The notes: generated from the sequence alone by a model not told the origin. DNA of 64,000 nucleotides from Spirosomataceae bacterium TFI 002 (GCA_900230115.1 LT907983.1:5006774-5070773); one strand, 5' to 3'; shown: positions 1-8,123, numbered from the stretch's first letter. Numbers and translations: made by a program.

Positions 1-875
1 AAAGACGCAATTTGAGTATCATAAAATTCCCAATCGTCGTCAAATGCAAATCGACCACCACTTGAGCTTACCTCAGTAGGTATATCTACGCCTAAAGCCC
101 AGCGAGCTACATCCATTTCGTGTAGTCCGTTGTTTGAAATTTCGCCAGTTCCCCAGGTTTTAAACCAGTGCCAGTTGTAATGTACAATGTTGTCTCTGAA
201 TTCTTCACGAGGTGCTGGACCTTGGAACAAATCCCAGTTTAACCATGATGGAACGGGTGCTTTTTTTCCAGTACCAATAGAACCTCTCCAGCTCTCATAA
301 ATCGTTTTAGCATAATAAGTTTCGCCAATAACACCCTCTCTCAATTTCTTGATCAATTCTATCGTAGTAGGAGCAGAACGTTGTTGGTTTCCTATTTGAA
401 GCACTTTTCCACTTTTGGCTTGAGCTTGTTGTAACCATAAACTCTCTTGTGGATTGTGACTACAAGGTTTTTCACAATATACATCCTTACCGGCTTGCAA
501 TGCCATGATAGCCATAGGTGCATGCCAGTGGTCAGGTGAGGCTATTGTGATTGCATCAATATCTTTGTTTTCTAGTAGTTTTCTAAAGTCTTCTTCGCAC
601 TTTACATTAGCAGGTACAATACTGCTCCATCGTTTTTTAATTTTATCGAATATTCGATTATCGACATCGCACAGTCCTACTATGTCAACCTGATCTTTAA
701 AAGTATTAAGTGCAGATAGGTGAGCATTTACACGGCTATTGAGACCAGCATGTGCAAATCCAATTCTTTCATTGGCTCCGAGTATACGTCCGTAACTTTT
801 GGCAGACATGGCAGTTGCCAATCCTCCAAATGCGAGGGCAGAGGTTTTTATAAATTTCCTTCTTGAATTTGTCAT
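1..875 (-). CDS. Gfo/Idh/MocA family oxidoreductase, exported (3' part missing)
   Basis: The reading frame is open from an ATG at 875 to the left edge, so about 291 N-terminal residues are present and the C-terminus lies outside the window. It starts with a twin-arginine-like leader (SRRKFIKTSALAFGG), so periplasmic export is expected. A Rossmann-type NAD(P) fold follows, with VGLCDVD near residues 65-71 and the family signature CEKP about residue 132, whose lysine contacts the nicotinamide in this family. The later segment with NGLHEMDVARWALG is the usual C-terminal sheet containing the catalytic histidine region. Substrate cannot be told from sequence; Tat-exported members in Bacteroidota usually act on sugars or inositols. 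No operon partner is visible upstream, because the next gene (1019) is divergent. Confidence 0.9.
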   Translation of the reverse strand, partial: MTNSRRKFIKTSALAFGGLATAMSAKSYGRILGANERIGFAHAGLNSRVNAHLSALNTFKDQVDIVGLCDVDNRIFDKIKKRWSSIVPANVKCEEDFRKLLENKDIDAITIASPDHWHAPMAIMALQAGKDVYCEKPCSHNPQESLWLQQAQAKSGKVLQIGNQQRSAPTTIELIKKLREGVIGETYYAKTIYESWRGSIGTGKKAPVPSWLNWDLFQGPAPREEFRDNIVHYNWHWFKTWGTGEISNNGLHEMDVARWALGVDIPTEVSSSGGRFAFDDDWEFYDTQIAS

Positions 876-1018
876 AATCTAATTAGGGTTGAAATTTTTA
901 ACAGTACAATATAAAAATGTTAGTCTTACATTTTACACCTCTCAGTATTTTATCATTAATATATGGTAAAATCCTATGGTTTATGCCTTAATTTGTTGGA
1001 TTAACATTACATATACAA

Positions 1019-1594
1019 ATGAGAATTTATTTATTGATAATTATCCTTACAATCATGTCACAAGGTAGTTTTGCACAGTACGACTCACATATTACTGGTA
1101 TTCAAGATGCTCCAAAAGATTACACTGGAGAGGGAGTTTTGCTTAGAATGATAGAAGGTGCTGGTTTTCGCTACTATTGGGCTACAGAAGGAATGAAGGA
1201 TATAGACGTTGCCGTAAAACCTTGCGAGGATTGCAGAACAGGCTTTGAAACAATAGAACATTTATATGGACTTTCGGAAATGGTACGATCAACAGTAATG
1301 TCGGAGGTTTATGACCGATCAAAATTAATGAAAACTACTTCTTTTGATGAGCTTATTGCTGCTACAAACAAGAACTGGGCTGATGCAGCGAATTATTTAA
1401 TGAAAGGAAATGGAAGTATAGACCAAATGGATATTGACTTTGGTAAGGGTTCTAAAGTTTCATTTTGGAACTTGCTCAATGGCCCACTTGCTGATGCCAT
1501 TTACCATACTGGTCAAGTGGTGACTTTTAGAAGAATAAGTGGCAATCCAATAAATCCTAAAGTCAATGTTTTTATGGGGAAATTGAATGATTGA
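1019..1594 (+). CDS. Secreted DinB-like protein
   Basis: This 191-residue protein starts with a signal peptide ending around ISQGSFAQ and is then a compact helical domain. The pattern LYGLSEMVRSTVM in the middle and DAIYHTGQVVTFRR near the C-terminus resembles DinB/YfiT four-helix-bundle proteins, in which histidines bind a metal and the last His sits in an H-x(2)-GQ motif. Enzymatic role is unknown for exported members. It stands alone, divergent from the Gfo/Idh/MocA gene, with an AT-rich 143-bp gap between them. Similarity is recognised by motif only, so the family call is moderate. Confidence 0.7.
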   Translation: MRIYLLIIILTIMSQGSFAQYDSHITGIQDAPKDYTGEGVLLRMIEGAGFRYYWATEGMKDIDVAVKPCEDCRTGFETIEHLYGLSEMVRSTVMSEVYDRSKLMKTTSFDELIAATNKNWADAANYLMKGNGSIDQMDIDFGKGSKVSFWNLLNGPLADAIYHTGQVVTFRRISGNPINPKVNVFMGKLND

Positions 1595-1806
1595 TTCAAA
1601 ACTTCTATTCTCGATCTGAAATATTCGAAGAAAGCTGAGAACCCTCTTGGGCTTCTATTCCCGCTGAGTCTTCGCTTCGGGACTTTGTCACGAATAAGTG
1701 TGTGTGGCTTGAATGTCGAATTTAGTTCTTAAAGGAATAATCGAATGGGGAGAGACTAGGCGACTACGCCCCGTTAGCAAGGGAGTTATTACCCTAAGCT
1801 AAGCAA
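1595..1806. other. Non-coding stretch before repeat copy 1
   Basis: I see no supportable gene. The stretch is GC-richer than its surroundings and contains partial palindromes (for example around the CGCTTCGGGACTTTG segment near 1672), which suggests a decayed mobile or dispersed element that leads directly into the 192-bp repeat. Confidence 0.4.
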
Positions 1807-1998
1807 GTGGAAATGATGGGCAACAGCCATAAAGCCACCGTGTTTTTTGATACAGTAGGTCAGAAAACCTTGCTGCTTAGTTTTGCTAATTTGAGGGCGG
1901 TGGAGTAGGGGGCTTGCTTTGTGCTGTTACTTTTTGCCGCTAACTCAAGCCTGAGGCTTGAAAACACTACTCCGAAGCTACAAGCTTCGGAGAGCTGA
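1807..1998. repeat. Direct repeat copy 1 flanking higBA
   Basis: This 192-bp sequence recurs at 2757-2949 with about 15 differences and a one-base indel (roughly 92% identity by eye). It ends in two hairpins: CAAGCC-TGA-GGCTTG and CCGAAGCT-ACA-AGCTTCGG. In copy 2 the first hairpin keeps its stem while the loop changes, and the second stem is broken. The two copies enclose the toxin-antitoxin operon in the same orientation. It carries no plausible gene and looks like a member of a dispersed intergenic repeat family. Confidence 0.85.
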
Positions 1999-2015
1999 AC
2001 GACTTATTAATTCTA

Positions 2016-2318
2016 TCATACTTGAATTGAAAGTTTTAAATGCCCTCCGAGGCCTTTTTCAACTATCTTTCTTAGTGTAGAAAGTCTTACTTCTTTTATG
2101 TCGTTTTCTATTTTAGAAATATAGCCTTTGTTAGTGCCGCATTTTTCTGCTAGTTGTTGCTGAGTTAAGCCTTTTTCTAGCCTAGCTTGCTGTAGTAGAA
2201 AACCAAGTTTGAATTCCTGATAACCTTCCTCAAAGTCGGTTCTGGTTTCGGTGCCTTTTATCCCGAATTCTTTGTCTATAAATTCGTCTAAGGTTTCTAT
2301 GTTTTTATCTGTTTTCAT
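2016..2318 (-). CDS. higA: HigA-type antitoxin, XRE-family HTH
   Basis: This 100-residue protein has an acidic N-terminus and a helix-turn-helix of the Xre/Cro type from about residue 37 to 92 (LLQQARLEKGLTQQQLAEKC followed by GTNKGYISKIEND). It is the second gene of a toxin-first operon, overlapping the toxin by 14 nt, which is the order typical of higBA. It should neutralise the upstream toxin and repress the operon promoter. The operon is enclosed by direct repeats, consistent with acquisition or loss as a unit. Assignment to HigA rather than another Xre antitoxin rests on gene order. Confidence 0.85.
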   Translation of the reverse strand: MKTDKNIETLDEFIDKEFGIKGTETRTDFEEGYQEFKLGFLLQQARLEKGLTQQQLAEKCGTNKGYISKIENDIKEVRLSTLRKIVEKGLGGHLKLSIQV

Positions 2319-2646
2319 AATCTGCTTTTATTTTAAGTGCTTTTTCTATTTCCTTCTTCGGTGTTTTCTGGGTCTTCTTTTGGAATCCATTGGCTAAAAC
2401 AATCAATTTACCTTTATCAAAGAAGCAAAAGATTCTAAAAATGTCTGAACCAACTTTAACCCTTATTTCATAGAGACCATCTGTTCCCGTCATGTGAGTC
2501 AGATAGTCTTTTGGTACTCTAGGAATGCTTTCAATAAGTTTAATAGTCCAAACTATTTTCTTTTTTACTTCTTCTTTTTGGTTATTATAAAAATCTCGGA
2601 AGTAACTTTTATAGAATACAACTTCTCTGATTTTCGGTTCTGACAT
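2305..2646 (-). CDS. higB: HigB/RelE-like toxin (Gp49 family)
   Basis: The protein has 113 residues, the normal length for RelE/HigB toxins. The central segment with GLYEIRVKVGSDIFRIFCFF and the following LIVLANGFQKKTQKTP match the Gp49/HigB beta-sheet core, in which Arg and Lys residues contact ribosome-bound mRNA; ribosome-dependent mRNA cleavage is the family activity. It is the promoter-proximal gene and overlaps the antitoxin start. The start at 2646 (MSEPKIREVVF) is supported by fit to family length. Confidence 0.87.
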   Translation of the reverse strand: MSEPKIREVVFYKSYFRDFYNNQKEEVKKKIVWTIKLIESIPRVPKDYLTHMTGTDGLYEIRVKVGSDIFRIFCFFDKGKLIVLANGFQKKTQKTPKKEIEKALKIKADYENR

Positions 2647-2756
2647 AATGGATTCTTAAATAGTTGTCCGAATGTACAACATTTATTCTGCTTGAAAAAG
2701 TTCATCACTTAAAAAGCTGCTACAAATCAGTTTAACTTTTTGGACGAATAACCGCC

Positions 2757-2949
2757 ATGGATATGATGGGCAATAGCCATAAAGCCACAGTGTTTTTTGA
2801 TACAGTAGGTGAGAAAACCTTGCTGCTTAGTTTTGCTAAGTTGAGGGCGGTGGAGTAGGGGGGCTTGCTTTGTGTTGTGACTTTTTATCGCTATCTCAAG
2901 CCAGAGGCTTGAAAACACTACTCCGTATCTACAAGCTTCGGAGAGCTGA
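2757..2949. repeat. Direct repeat copy 2 flanking higBA
   Basis: This is the second copy of the 192-bp repeat at 1807-1998, in the same orientation, 951 bp away. A short open frame on the minus strand inside it is explained by the repeat and is not called as a gene. Recombination between the copies would delete the whole toxin-antitoxin operon. Confidence 0.85.
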
Positions 2950-2962
2950 GGAAATTAATAAG

Positions 2963-3739
2963 TTACCTACTGGCTATTTCCATAACATCTCCATCTTCTG
3001 GAATTAGAACTTTATTTATTAAATCATTTTCAATTAATATTTCTCTTAATTTTTTTCGAGTCAATGGGCAATGATTTATAGATTCCATATGATTAGCAAT
3101 TACTTTTCCTGATGTGTTTTTAACAAATTTTAAAATATCATCAATATCCATAATAAGCTGTTTGAATAAATCAAACTGAGCAGTTCCACAGGCTAAAACA
3201 CTAATTTCAGGTTTGTAATCCTTTAGTACTTTATCAACTGAATCTGTGTAAATTGTGTCAGAACTTAAATAAATGGATTTTTGATTGGGTAATTTTATGT
3301 AAAATCCAATTACATTTCCCATTGGCTTAGCCACATAACCATAACCGTGTTTTGCGGGAATACCTTCAATAGTTCCCCCTAAAAACTTTTGTTTTTCCCA
3401 ATATTTTAATGTTTGAACTACATTTAAACCTCTATTTGAAAAAGCTTTTTCATCTTTAATACTGCAAGTGACGGGAATATTGTTTTCTATTAAAAATTTA
3501 ATTCCTGCTTTATCAATATGGTCTGGATGCTGATGTGTAATTATGCAATGAGTAACTTTATTTAATATGTATTCTAAATTATTCGGTAGAGGTACAGTTG
3601 GGTTTCTTCGTGCTTTATGTCTAAATAATGTAAAAGAAGGCATAATACCGATATCTCCTAACATTGGGTCAATTAAAATGACATCTTTTTCTGTTTCCAG
3701 AATCATAGTGGCATTTCTTAGATGATGAATATTTAGCAT
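2963..3739 (-). CDS. MBL-fold metallo-hydrolase (UlaG-like)
   Basis: The 258-residue cytoplasmic protein carries the metallo-beta-lactamase metal motifs: THQHPDHID near residue 69, AKHGYG near 130, SSDTIY near 160 and NHMESINHC near 217. The early ILIDPMLGD segment and lack of a signal peptide fit the UlaG/L-ascorbate-6-phosphate-lactonase-like branch, but the substrate is unknown. It lies 63 bp downstream of a Crp-type regulator on the same strand and is probably controlled by it. The stop is 14 bp from repeat copy 2. Confidence 0.85.
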   Translation of the reverse strand: MLNIHHLRNATMILETEKDVILIDPMLGDIGIMPSFTLFRHKARRNPTVPLPNNLEYILNKVTHCIITHQHPDHIDKAGIKFLIENNIPVTCSIKDEKAFSNRGLNVVQTLKYWEKQKFLGGTIEGIPAKHGYGYVAKPMGNVIGFYIKLPNQKSIYLSSDTIYTDSVDKVLKDYKPEISVLACGTAQFDLFKQLIMDIDDILKFVKNTSGKVIANHMESINHCPLTRKKLREILIENDLINKVLIPEDGDVMEIASR

Positions 3740-3802
3740 TTTGTATTATTTTATGTGAAATACAAAAGTCTAATAAAGTGTAATCAATTTCATTGATTCA
3801 AA

Positions 3803-4378
3803 TCAAGAAGTACGTTTTCTAATACGACTTAGTGTTTCAGGTGTTATATTTAAGTATGAGGCAATGTGGTATTGAGGAATAGATTGAAGCCATTCAGATT
3901 TGTAAATGAACAACTCTTTATATAATTCCTCTGGAGTTTTGGTAATACGATTAAATTCCAGCATTTCTTTTTGTTTTAGTAATTTCTGGAAGGATGCTTC
4001 AACATAGGATTTTCCACATTGATACTTTTCTAGTAAATCAAAAAAAGGTTTTCTCTCAATACTTAAAACCTCTACAGAAGAAAGGCATTCTTGATTTTTA
4101 TTGGTATTCGAATTTTGACTAAAAGTCAATAAATCTGAAATGAATTGTGGCTTTACATAAAAGTTAATATTGATTTCTTTTTCTTGATTTGAATAATACT
4201 CTCTCACTATTCCTTTATTTAGGAATCGAAGTTGTTTTTCCTTCGATTGAGCTTTAATTAATAAACTTCCTTTTGTATGTTTTTTAATTTCAAACAACGA
4301 AAATAGTTCTTCTAATCCATCTTGGTTTAATGAATATTCAGCTTTAAAAAATTTGGCTATCTCCGAGAAATTGTTCAT
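3803..4378 (-). CDS. Crp/Fnr-family transcriptional regulator
   Basis: This 191-residue protein has an N-terminal cyclic-nucleotide-binding-like beta barrel (residues about 20-120) and a C-terminal winged helix ending with IPQYHIASYLNITPETLSRI, the recognition helix typical of small Bacteroidota Crp-like regulators. The conserved phosphate-binding cassette of cAMP-binding proteins is not evident, so the ligand is unknown. It is upstream of and probably co-transcribed with the MBL hydrolase. Two similar regulators occur at 22072 and 49776, each next to a different effector. Confidence 0.85.
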   Translation of the reverse strand: MNNFSEIAKFFKAEYSLNQDGLEELFSLFEIKKHTKGSLLIKAQSKEKQLRFLNKGIVREYYSNQEKEININFYVKPQFISDLLTFSQNSNTNKNQECLSSVEVLSIERKPFFDLLEKYQCGKSYVEASFQKLLKQKEMLEFNRITKTPEELYKELFIYKSEWLQSIPQYHIASYLNITPETLSRIRKRTS

Positions 4379-4392
4379 TTTTTTGAGTTTGC

Positions 4393-4525
4393 AGATAACG
4401 TTGTTGTGTATGATTAGATGCGTGTTTTAAGCACTAAAGTTAGCAAATAAAACACAGATAGAAAGTCTGCGAGGACTTTCGTAAATTGGCTAAAACCAAG
4501 CAATTAATTATACACGGTGTTGAAC
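4393..4525. repeat. attC-like imperfect palindrome
   Basis: A 133-bp imperfect palindrome is bounded by AGATAAC on the left and GTTGAAC on the right; the right heptamer matches the integron core-site consensus GTTRRRY exactly, the left matches RYYYAAC less well. The arms pair as GTGTATGATTA with TAATTATACAC, then GCGTGTTTTAAGC with GGCTAAAACCAAGC, down to an apical hairpin GAAAGTC-TGCGAG-GACTTTC. This size and layout resemble attC sites, but no integron integrase is in the window. It could instead be a generic dispersed palindrome. Confidence 0.45.
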
Positions 4526-4528
4526 AAA

Positions 4529-4576
4529 GCTCCCTACGGTCACAGCTTTTTAAAAAGGTGTAAATTAGTAGGGAGC
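4529..4576. repeat. Subterminal inverted repeat of the IS91-type element (terIS-like)
   Basis: GCTCCCTAC at 4529-4537 is mirrored perfectly by GTAGGGAGC at 4568-4576, making a 9-bp stem with a 30-nt loop directly inside the estimated left end of the element. Hairpins near termini are typical of rolling-circle transposons. Confidence 0.55.
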
Positions 4577-4665
4577 GATATTGCTCAATAACGTTTCAAT
4601 TAAAACTATGAAAAAAAAGTTTTAAACCCACAGGTGTTGTAAAATTTGATGAAGCTATTTTGCGA

Positions 4666-5487
4666 ATGGATCATCACATGCAAATCGCCAATTCAGCTTT
4701 TGCTACCCGTTGTAACTACCTTAGAGGGCTAAAGAGCCTCATTCTCCACTATGAAAAGCTTCCTGAAGAATGCACTGCTGATGAGGTAAAAGCTTATTTA
4801 GTGCATGAGCGGGAGACGTGTAACTTGAGCAGTTCTACGATCAATTTACGCGTCTGTAGCCTAAAGTATTACTATCGCCATGTGGCTGGCAGGTTAGATT
4901 TAGTGGTTAAAATTCCTAACCCAAGAATTCAGAAATACGATACCGAAGTGCTTACAAGTGAAGAGCTCAAAAAGCTATTTCAGTGCTGTAGAGACATGCG
5001 TCAAAAGTTGATATTGACAGCACTTTTTGACACTGGCATACGAGTACGGGAGTTATTGCGTGTGAGGCTTTCGGACTTTGATAAGCAACACCAGAGCATC
5101 ACGATTCGCAATAGCAAAGGGAAGCGGACACGTTTAGTCTATTATGGTAGTCGCTTGCGGATCGTTTTAAAGCAGTACTGCAAGTATTTGGGCTATCTGC
5201 CGAAGGGAGTTCTGATAGAGAGTTACAAAGATCCAAGTAAGTCATTAACGCTACGAGGGGTTCAGTTCATTGTGAAGCAAACTGTGAAACGAAGTGGCTT
5301 AAAAAAACGCATCCACCCGCATACTTTTCGTCATAGTTTTGCGGTGCACTATCTTAATTGTGGTGGGAGTATATTCTCACTTCAGCGATTGCTAGGTCAT
5401 CAAAACATCACGACGACCTTGCATTATTTGAAGTACGCTTCACTTCCAGAGGGCAAGCAAATCTCGGTGCTGGATGAGATGCCATAG
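4666..5487 (+). CDS. Tyrosine recombinase of the IS91-type element
   Basis: This is a phage-integrase-fold protein of about 273 residues with an N-terminal SAM-like core-binding domain and a C-terminal catalytic domain. The catalytic set is visible: Arg in TGIRVREL, Lys in NSKGKR, His-x-x-Arg in HPHTFRHSF, His in LLGHQN and the nucleophile Tyr in TLHYLKY. The IntI-specific additional helix is not apparent, so this is not called an integron integrase. An ATG at 4666 is chosen; an in-frame TTG at 4660 is possible. Its 3' end overlaps the transposase by 14 nt, implying translational coupling. Companion tyrosine recombinases are found in some IS91-like elements; their exact role is unclear. Confidence 0.88.
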   Translation: MDHHMQIANSAFATRCNYLRGLKSLILHYEKLPEECTADEVKAYLVHERETCNLSSSTINLRVCSLKYYYRHVAGRLDLVVKIPNPRIQKYDTEVLTSEELKKLFQCCRDMRQKLILTALFDTGIRVRELLRVRLSDFDKQHQSITIRNSKGKRTRLVYYGSRLRIVLKQYCKYLGYLPKGVLIESYKDPSKSLTLRGVQFIVKQTVKRSGLKKRIHPHTFRHSFAVHYLNCGGSIFSLQRLLGHQNITTTLHYLKYASLPEGKQISVLDEMP

Positions 5488-6676
5488 CCGTGAGCTGGCA
5501 GATGTGATCACCAAGTTTGGAGCTGAGTCAGAGGTATCAAGTCACCAACGACGCACCTTAGAGGCAATTAGGCGATGTCGCACGGCAGAGCTGGGCGGTC
5601 ATATAGATTCTTGTGATAGCTGTGGGCATTTACGGATCAGTTACAACTCCTGCCGCAATAGACATTGTCCTAAATGTCAAGGGCTCAACAAAGAAGCTTG
5701 GATTATCCAGCAGGAAGATCAGTTGCTTCCTGTAGCACATTTCCATGTGGTCTTTACGCTACCTCACGAGCTCAATAGCTTGTTTATGTACGAGCCAGCC
5801 AAAATGTATGACCTTTTGTTCAAAGCTGCTTGGCATACGCTCAAAACGCTGAGCTTAGATCCTAAATGGCTGGGAGCAAAGCCTGCGGCTACCATGCTTT
5901 TGCATACATGGGGGCAAAACTTGAGTATGCATCCTCATGTACACTGTATTGTACCCAATGGAGGCTTGACAAGCAAAGGCAACTGGCAATTCCCCAAGCG
6001 AGGGAAGGCAAACTTCCTGTACCCAGTCAAAGCGATGCAAAAGCTCTACAAAGGCTACTTTATGCAAAAGTTAAAAGAGTTATTGCGAGATCCAGATTGG
6101 AAATACCCACCAGGCTTCCCGGAGAATAAAGCCTTTACAGAATGGAAAAATGAGTTGTATAAAAAGGATTGGGTGGTGTATACAAAGAAGCCATTTGCAG
6201 GCGTAAAAAGTGTGGTGGAGTACCTTGGACGCTACTCTCATCGAGTCGCAATTACCAACCAGCGGATCAGGTCAGTTACAGATACTCACGTGAGTTTTAG
6301 CTACAAAGACTATCGTACAAATGGCCATTCAAAGCTGCTTACACTGGAAGGTAAGGAGTTTTTGCGGCGATTTAGTCAGCATATTCTGCCTTGCGGCTTT
6401 CGCAAAGTTCGTCACTTTGGTTTTATCGCTAATGCCAGCAAAGCCAAAAGCATCAAAACTGCACGCCAAGCACTACACGTAAAGCAAAAAGAGCTACTTG
6501 ACAAAGCTGAGCGAAGATCGTTAGCCAAACAACGGCTCTTTAAAAAGGAAGCTGATAAATGCCCTTGTTGTAAGACAGGAGTGATGAGAACGATGGAGAT
6601 ATTATCACCAGCAAGAGCTCCGCCATCTACATTATTGTCAAGAAAAAGGGTGAAAGAGCTGCTGTCAAATTATTGA
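5474..6676 (+). CDS. IS91-family Y2 HUH transposase
   Basis: The 400-residue protein has an N-terminal zinc-binding domain (Cys pairs in SCDSCG near 46-51 and SCRNRHCPKC near 59-68), the HUH metal motif HPHVHC at residues 153-158, and the two catalytic tyrosines spaced by three residues in EYLGRY (Y250 and Y254), almost the positions known for IS91. It is full length and undisrupted, so the element may be active. The enzyme nicks single strands and drives rolling-circle transposition. It is translated from an ATG inside the end of the recombinase gene. Confidence 0.93.
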   Translation: MRCHSRELADVITKFGAESEVSSHQRRTLEAIRRCRTAELGGHIDSCDSCGHLRISYNSCRNRHCPKCQGLNKEAWIIQQEDQLLPVAHFHVVFTLPHELNSLFMYEPAKMYDLLFKAAWHTLKTLSLDPKWLGAKPAATMLLHTWGQNLSMHPHVHCIVPNGGLTSKGNWQFPKRGKANFLYPVKAMQKLYKGYFMQKLKELLRDPDWKYPPGFPENKAFTEWKNELYKKDWVVYTKKPFAGVKSVVEYLGRYSHRVAITNQRIRSVTDTHVSFSYKDYRTNGHSKLLTLEGKEFLRRFSQHILPCGFRKVRHFGFIANASKAKSIKTARQALHVKQKELLDKAERRSLAKQRLFKKEADKCPCCKTGVMRTMEILSPARAPPSTLLSRKRVKELLSNY

Positions 6677-6729
6677 TGGCTAGCAACTGCTATGGATTGA
6701 GAACAAAAAGCAGCGAAATCTTATAAAAA

Positions 6730-6772
6730 CCTGACCCTAAACTCTTCGAAAAATACAGAAAAAAGGGTTAGG
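6730..6772. repeat. Hairpin near IS right end (oriIS-like)
   Basis: CCTGACCC at 6730-6737 pairs with GGGTTAGG at 6765-6772 (one G-T pair), a long-looped stem about 55 bp after the transposase stop. A subterminal hairpin near the 3' end is expected for the origin end of IS91-family elements, but the precise end cannot be fixed from one copy. Confidence 0.4.
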
Positions 6773-6781
6773 CGATCCTCA

Positions 6782-6809
6782 AAAAACAAAAAGCGGAATC
6801 ACTTCCGCT
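6782..6809 (-). terminator. Rho-independent terminator (minus strand)
   Basis: On the minus strand a stem AGCGGAA-GTGA-TTCCGCT is followed by TTTTTGTTTTTT. It lies about 140 bp downstream of the TIR-domain gene and would end its transcript before it enters the transposase gene antisense. Confidence 0.6.
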
Positions 6810-6894
6810 AGAAATCAATACTCATCGAAAATTGAAACCCCATATTTCGGCAAGCTCAATACAAGTGAGTCAAGGCATATAGTGACACCGCTTC

Positions 6895-6954
6895 GTTCAA
6901 CACAGGCCGATCGCTGGCCTAATCGGCACAGCTATTCAGCCTTTAATGTTATGC
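6895..6954 (-). repeat. Short attC-like site at the 3' end of the TIR gene
   Basis: Read on the minus strand, GCATAAC (one mismatch to RYYYAAC) overlaps the TAA stop of the TIR gene, and 60 bp later comes GTTGAAC, a perfect GTTRRRY. Between them a CCGAT...ATCGG stem with AGG...CCT outside it can form. A core heptamer overlapping the stop codon is a known habit of integron cassettes. The site is short and the arms only partly pair, so this is tentative. Confidence 0.35.
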
Positions 6955-8010
6955 GTAGTTATTTAATACTTCAAGTCGTTCAATAACAAATTCAGCTAAT
7001 TCATTCTCGTTGAATTTTAAAGCATCAATATATCCGTCAATCGAAAATACACCATCTATTTCAGTTTGGTCAAACCTAACGAGCATTATTTTTTTATCTT
7101 GTTTTGATTTGATTAAATCTTTAATACTTCTCCATTCTAATCCACACCATTCCTTTTCATTATATTCTTTGCATAGAAATATCACAACCAAATCAGATTG
7201 CTTATGATATATCTTTTGCAGGATAGTGTCTATATTCGGTTGTGCAAGTTGCGATTGATAATCTAAATCATAGAAAATTTTGTCTTTGCCAAGTTTAACT
7301 TTTAAACTATCTACAACGTTAGAAACATATTCCCTTTTTTCTCCTGGAAAAGATACAGCAACAGTAAAATCTATTTTTGAAATATCTTTAGTCGATTTGG
7401 TAGCTTTTTTATTCGTTATTTCTTTAAGTAATTGTTCCAGAGCTACAAGTGATAAGGAAAATACATCAGGTTCAATTTTAGTAGAATGTTCTCTGAAGGA
7501 ATAAGTTTTAGATACGTGAAATAGTAAGTAATTCAACCATATCGCTAAAGGGTTGTTGTTAGCTCCAATAGTTGGCATACTTTTAGGTTCTTTTTTAAGT
7601 ATCTCAACTCTGACTTTATTAGAAACCCTAGTGTTTATTTTTAGAGCCTCTTCCTCGTTAAATAAAGCTCCAGCTCTTTTAGCCATTCTAACAAACTTAT
7701 CTGTTGCTTTACCTATAATTACACCATATTTAGTCAATTCTGCTCCTCTAATTCCCCATTTTAAGTTACTGTCATTTACATTGCTAACAAATTCATTAAT
7801 TTCATTGTTACCATTCAATTTACCTATGAACTGCCATAACATTATTAAATGATTTGGTTGTTTGAATTTTATATTTTCAACTTCTTGCCCTTGGTGATAT
7901 TCATACGTGTGAAACTCTATTTTATGAAATTTTTTAGCTTGATTTTCAAAAGCTTTAATCAAACGTTTAATTTCTATTGTCTTGTTAGCTAAAGTTTCTT
8001 TGTTTTCCAA
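6949..8010 (-). CDS. TIR-domain protein, probable defence NADase
   Basis: The C-terminal part, about residues 212-345, is a bacterial TIR domain: it opens with IDFTVAVSFPGEKREYV, has the beta-strand SDLVVIFLCKEY and the catalytic-type glutamate in WCGLEWRSI (about E292), which in NAD-cleaving TIR domains is essential. The first 200 residues are helical, with no recognised family; they probably sense or scaffold. The frame begins at a TTG (8010); no upstream ATG exists before an in-frame stop. A DUF4062 gene lies 114 bp upstream on the same strand and the IS element downstream, so it sits in a mobile, defence-like patch. NADase-based abortive infection is inferred from family. Confidence 0.85.
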   Translation of the reverse strand: MENKETLANKTIEIKRLIKAFENQAKKFHKIEFHTYEYHQGQEVENIKFKQPNHLIMLWQFIGKLNGNNEINEFVSNVNDSNLKWGIRGAELTKYGVIIGKATDKFVRMAKRAGALFNEEEALKINTRVSNKVRVEILKKEPKSMPTIGANNNPLAIWLNYLLFHVSKTYSFREHSTKIEPDVFSLSLVALEQLLKEITNKKATKSTKDISKIDFTVAVSFPGEKREYVSNVVDSLKVKLGKDKIFYDLDYQSQLAQPNIDTILQKIYHKQSDLVVIFLCKEYNEKEWCGLEWRSIKDLIKSKQDKKIMLVRFDQTEIDGVFSIDGYIDALKFNENELAEFVIERLEVLNNYA

Positions 8011-8123
8011 TTGATATTCAGTTTTTTTAATGTTTCTCGGGATTTTTTTCTAATAACGGTCTCGTATAAACGCAGTAGCGAGAATAAGCATATTGGTGAA
8101 GTATATATATGACCTTTGATAAA

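Larger units (their letters stand above)
4526..6894 (+). mobile_element. IS91-type element with a tyrosine recombinase (approximate ends)
   Basis: Two overlapping genes, a tyrosine recombinase and a Y2 HUH transposase, form the core. The termini are estimated. The left end follows GAAC inside the attC-like core heptamer, and the right end is placed before GTTC. A 14-bp inverted repeat (GTGTTGAACAAAGC at 4517-4530 versus GCTTCGTTCAACAC at 6890-6903, 13/14) brackets the element. Known IS91-family members insert next to GAAC/CAAG-type tetranucleotides without target duplication, which agrees with these flanks. Exact terIS and oriIS positions are inference. Confidence 0.6.

Noticed and set aside
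2727..2918. Open frame on the minus strand within repeat copy 2
   Set aside because: It is explained by the dispersed repeat, has no start context, and copy 1 does not keep the same frame intact.
4666..5487. Integron integrase (IntI)
   Set aside because: It lacks the additional IntI-type helix, as far as can be seen, and is tightly coupled to an IS91-type transposase gene.
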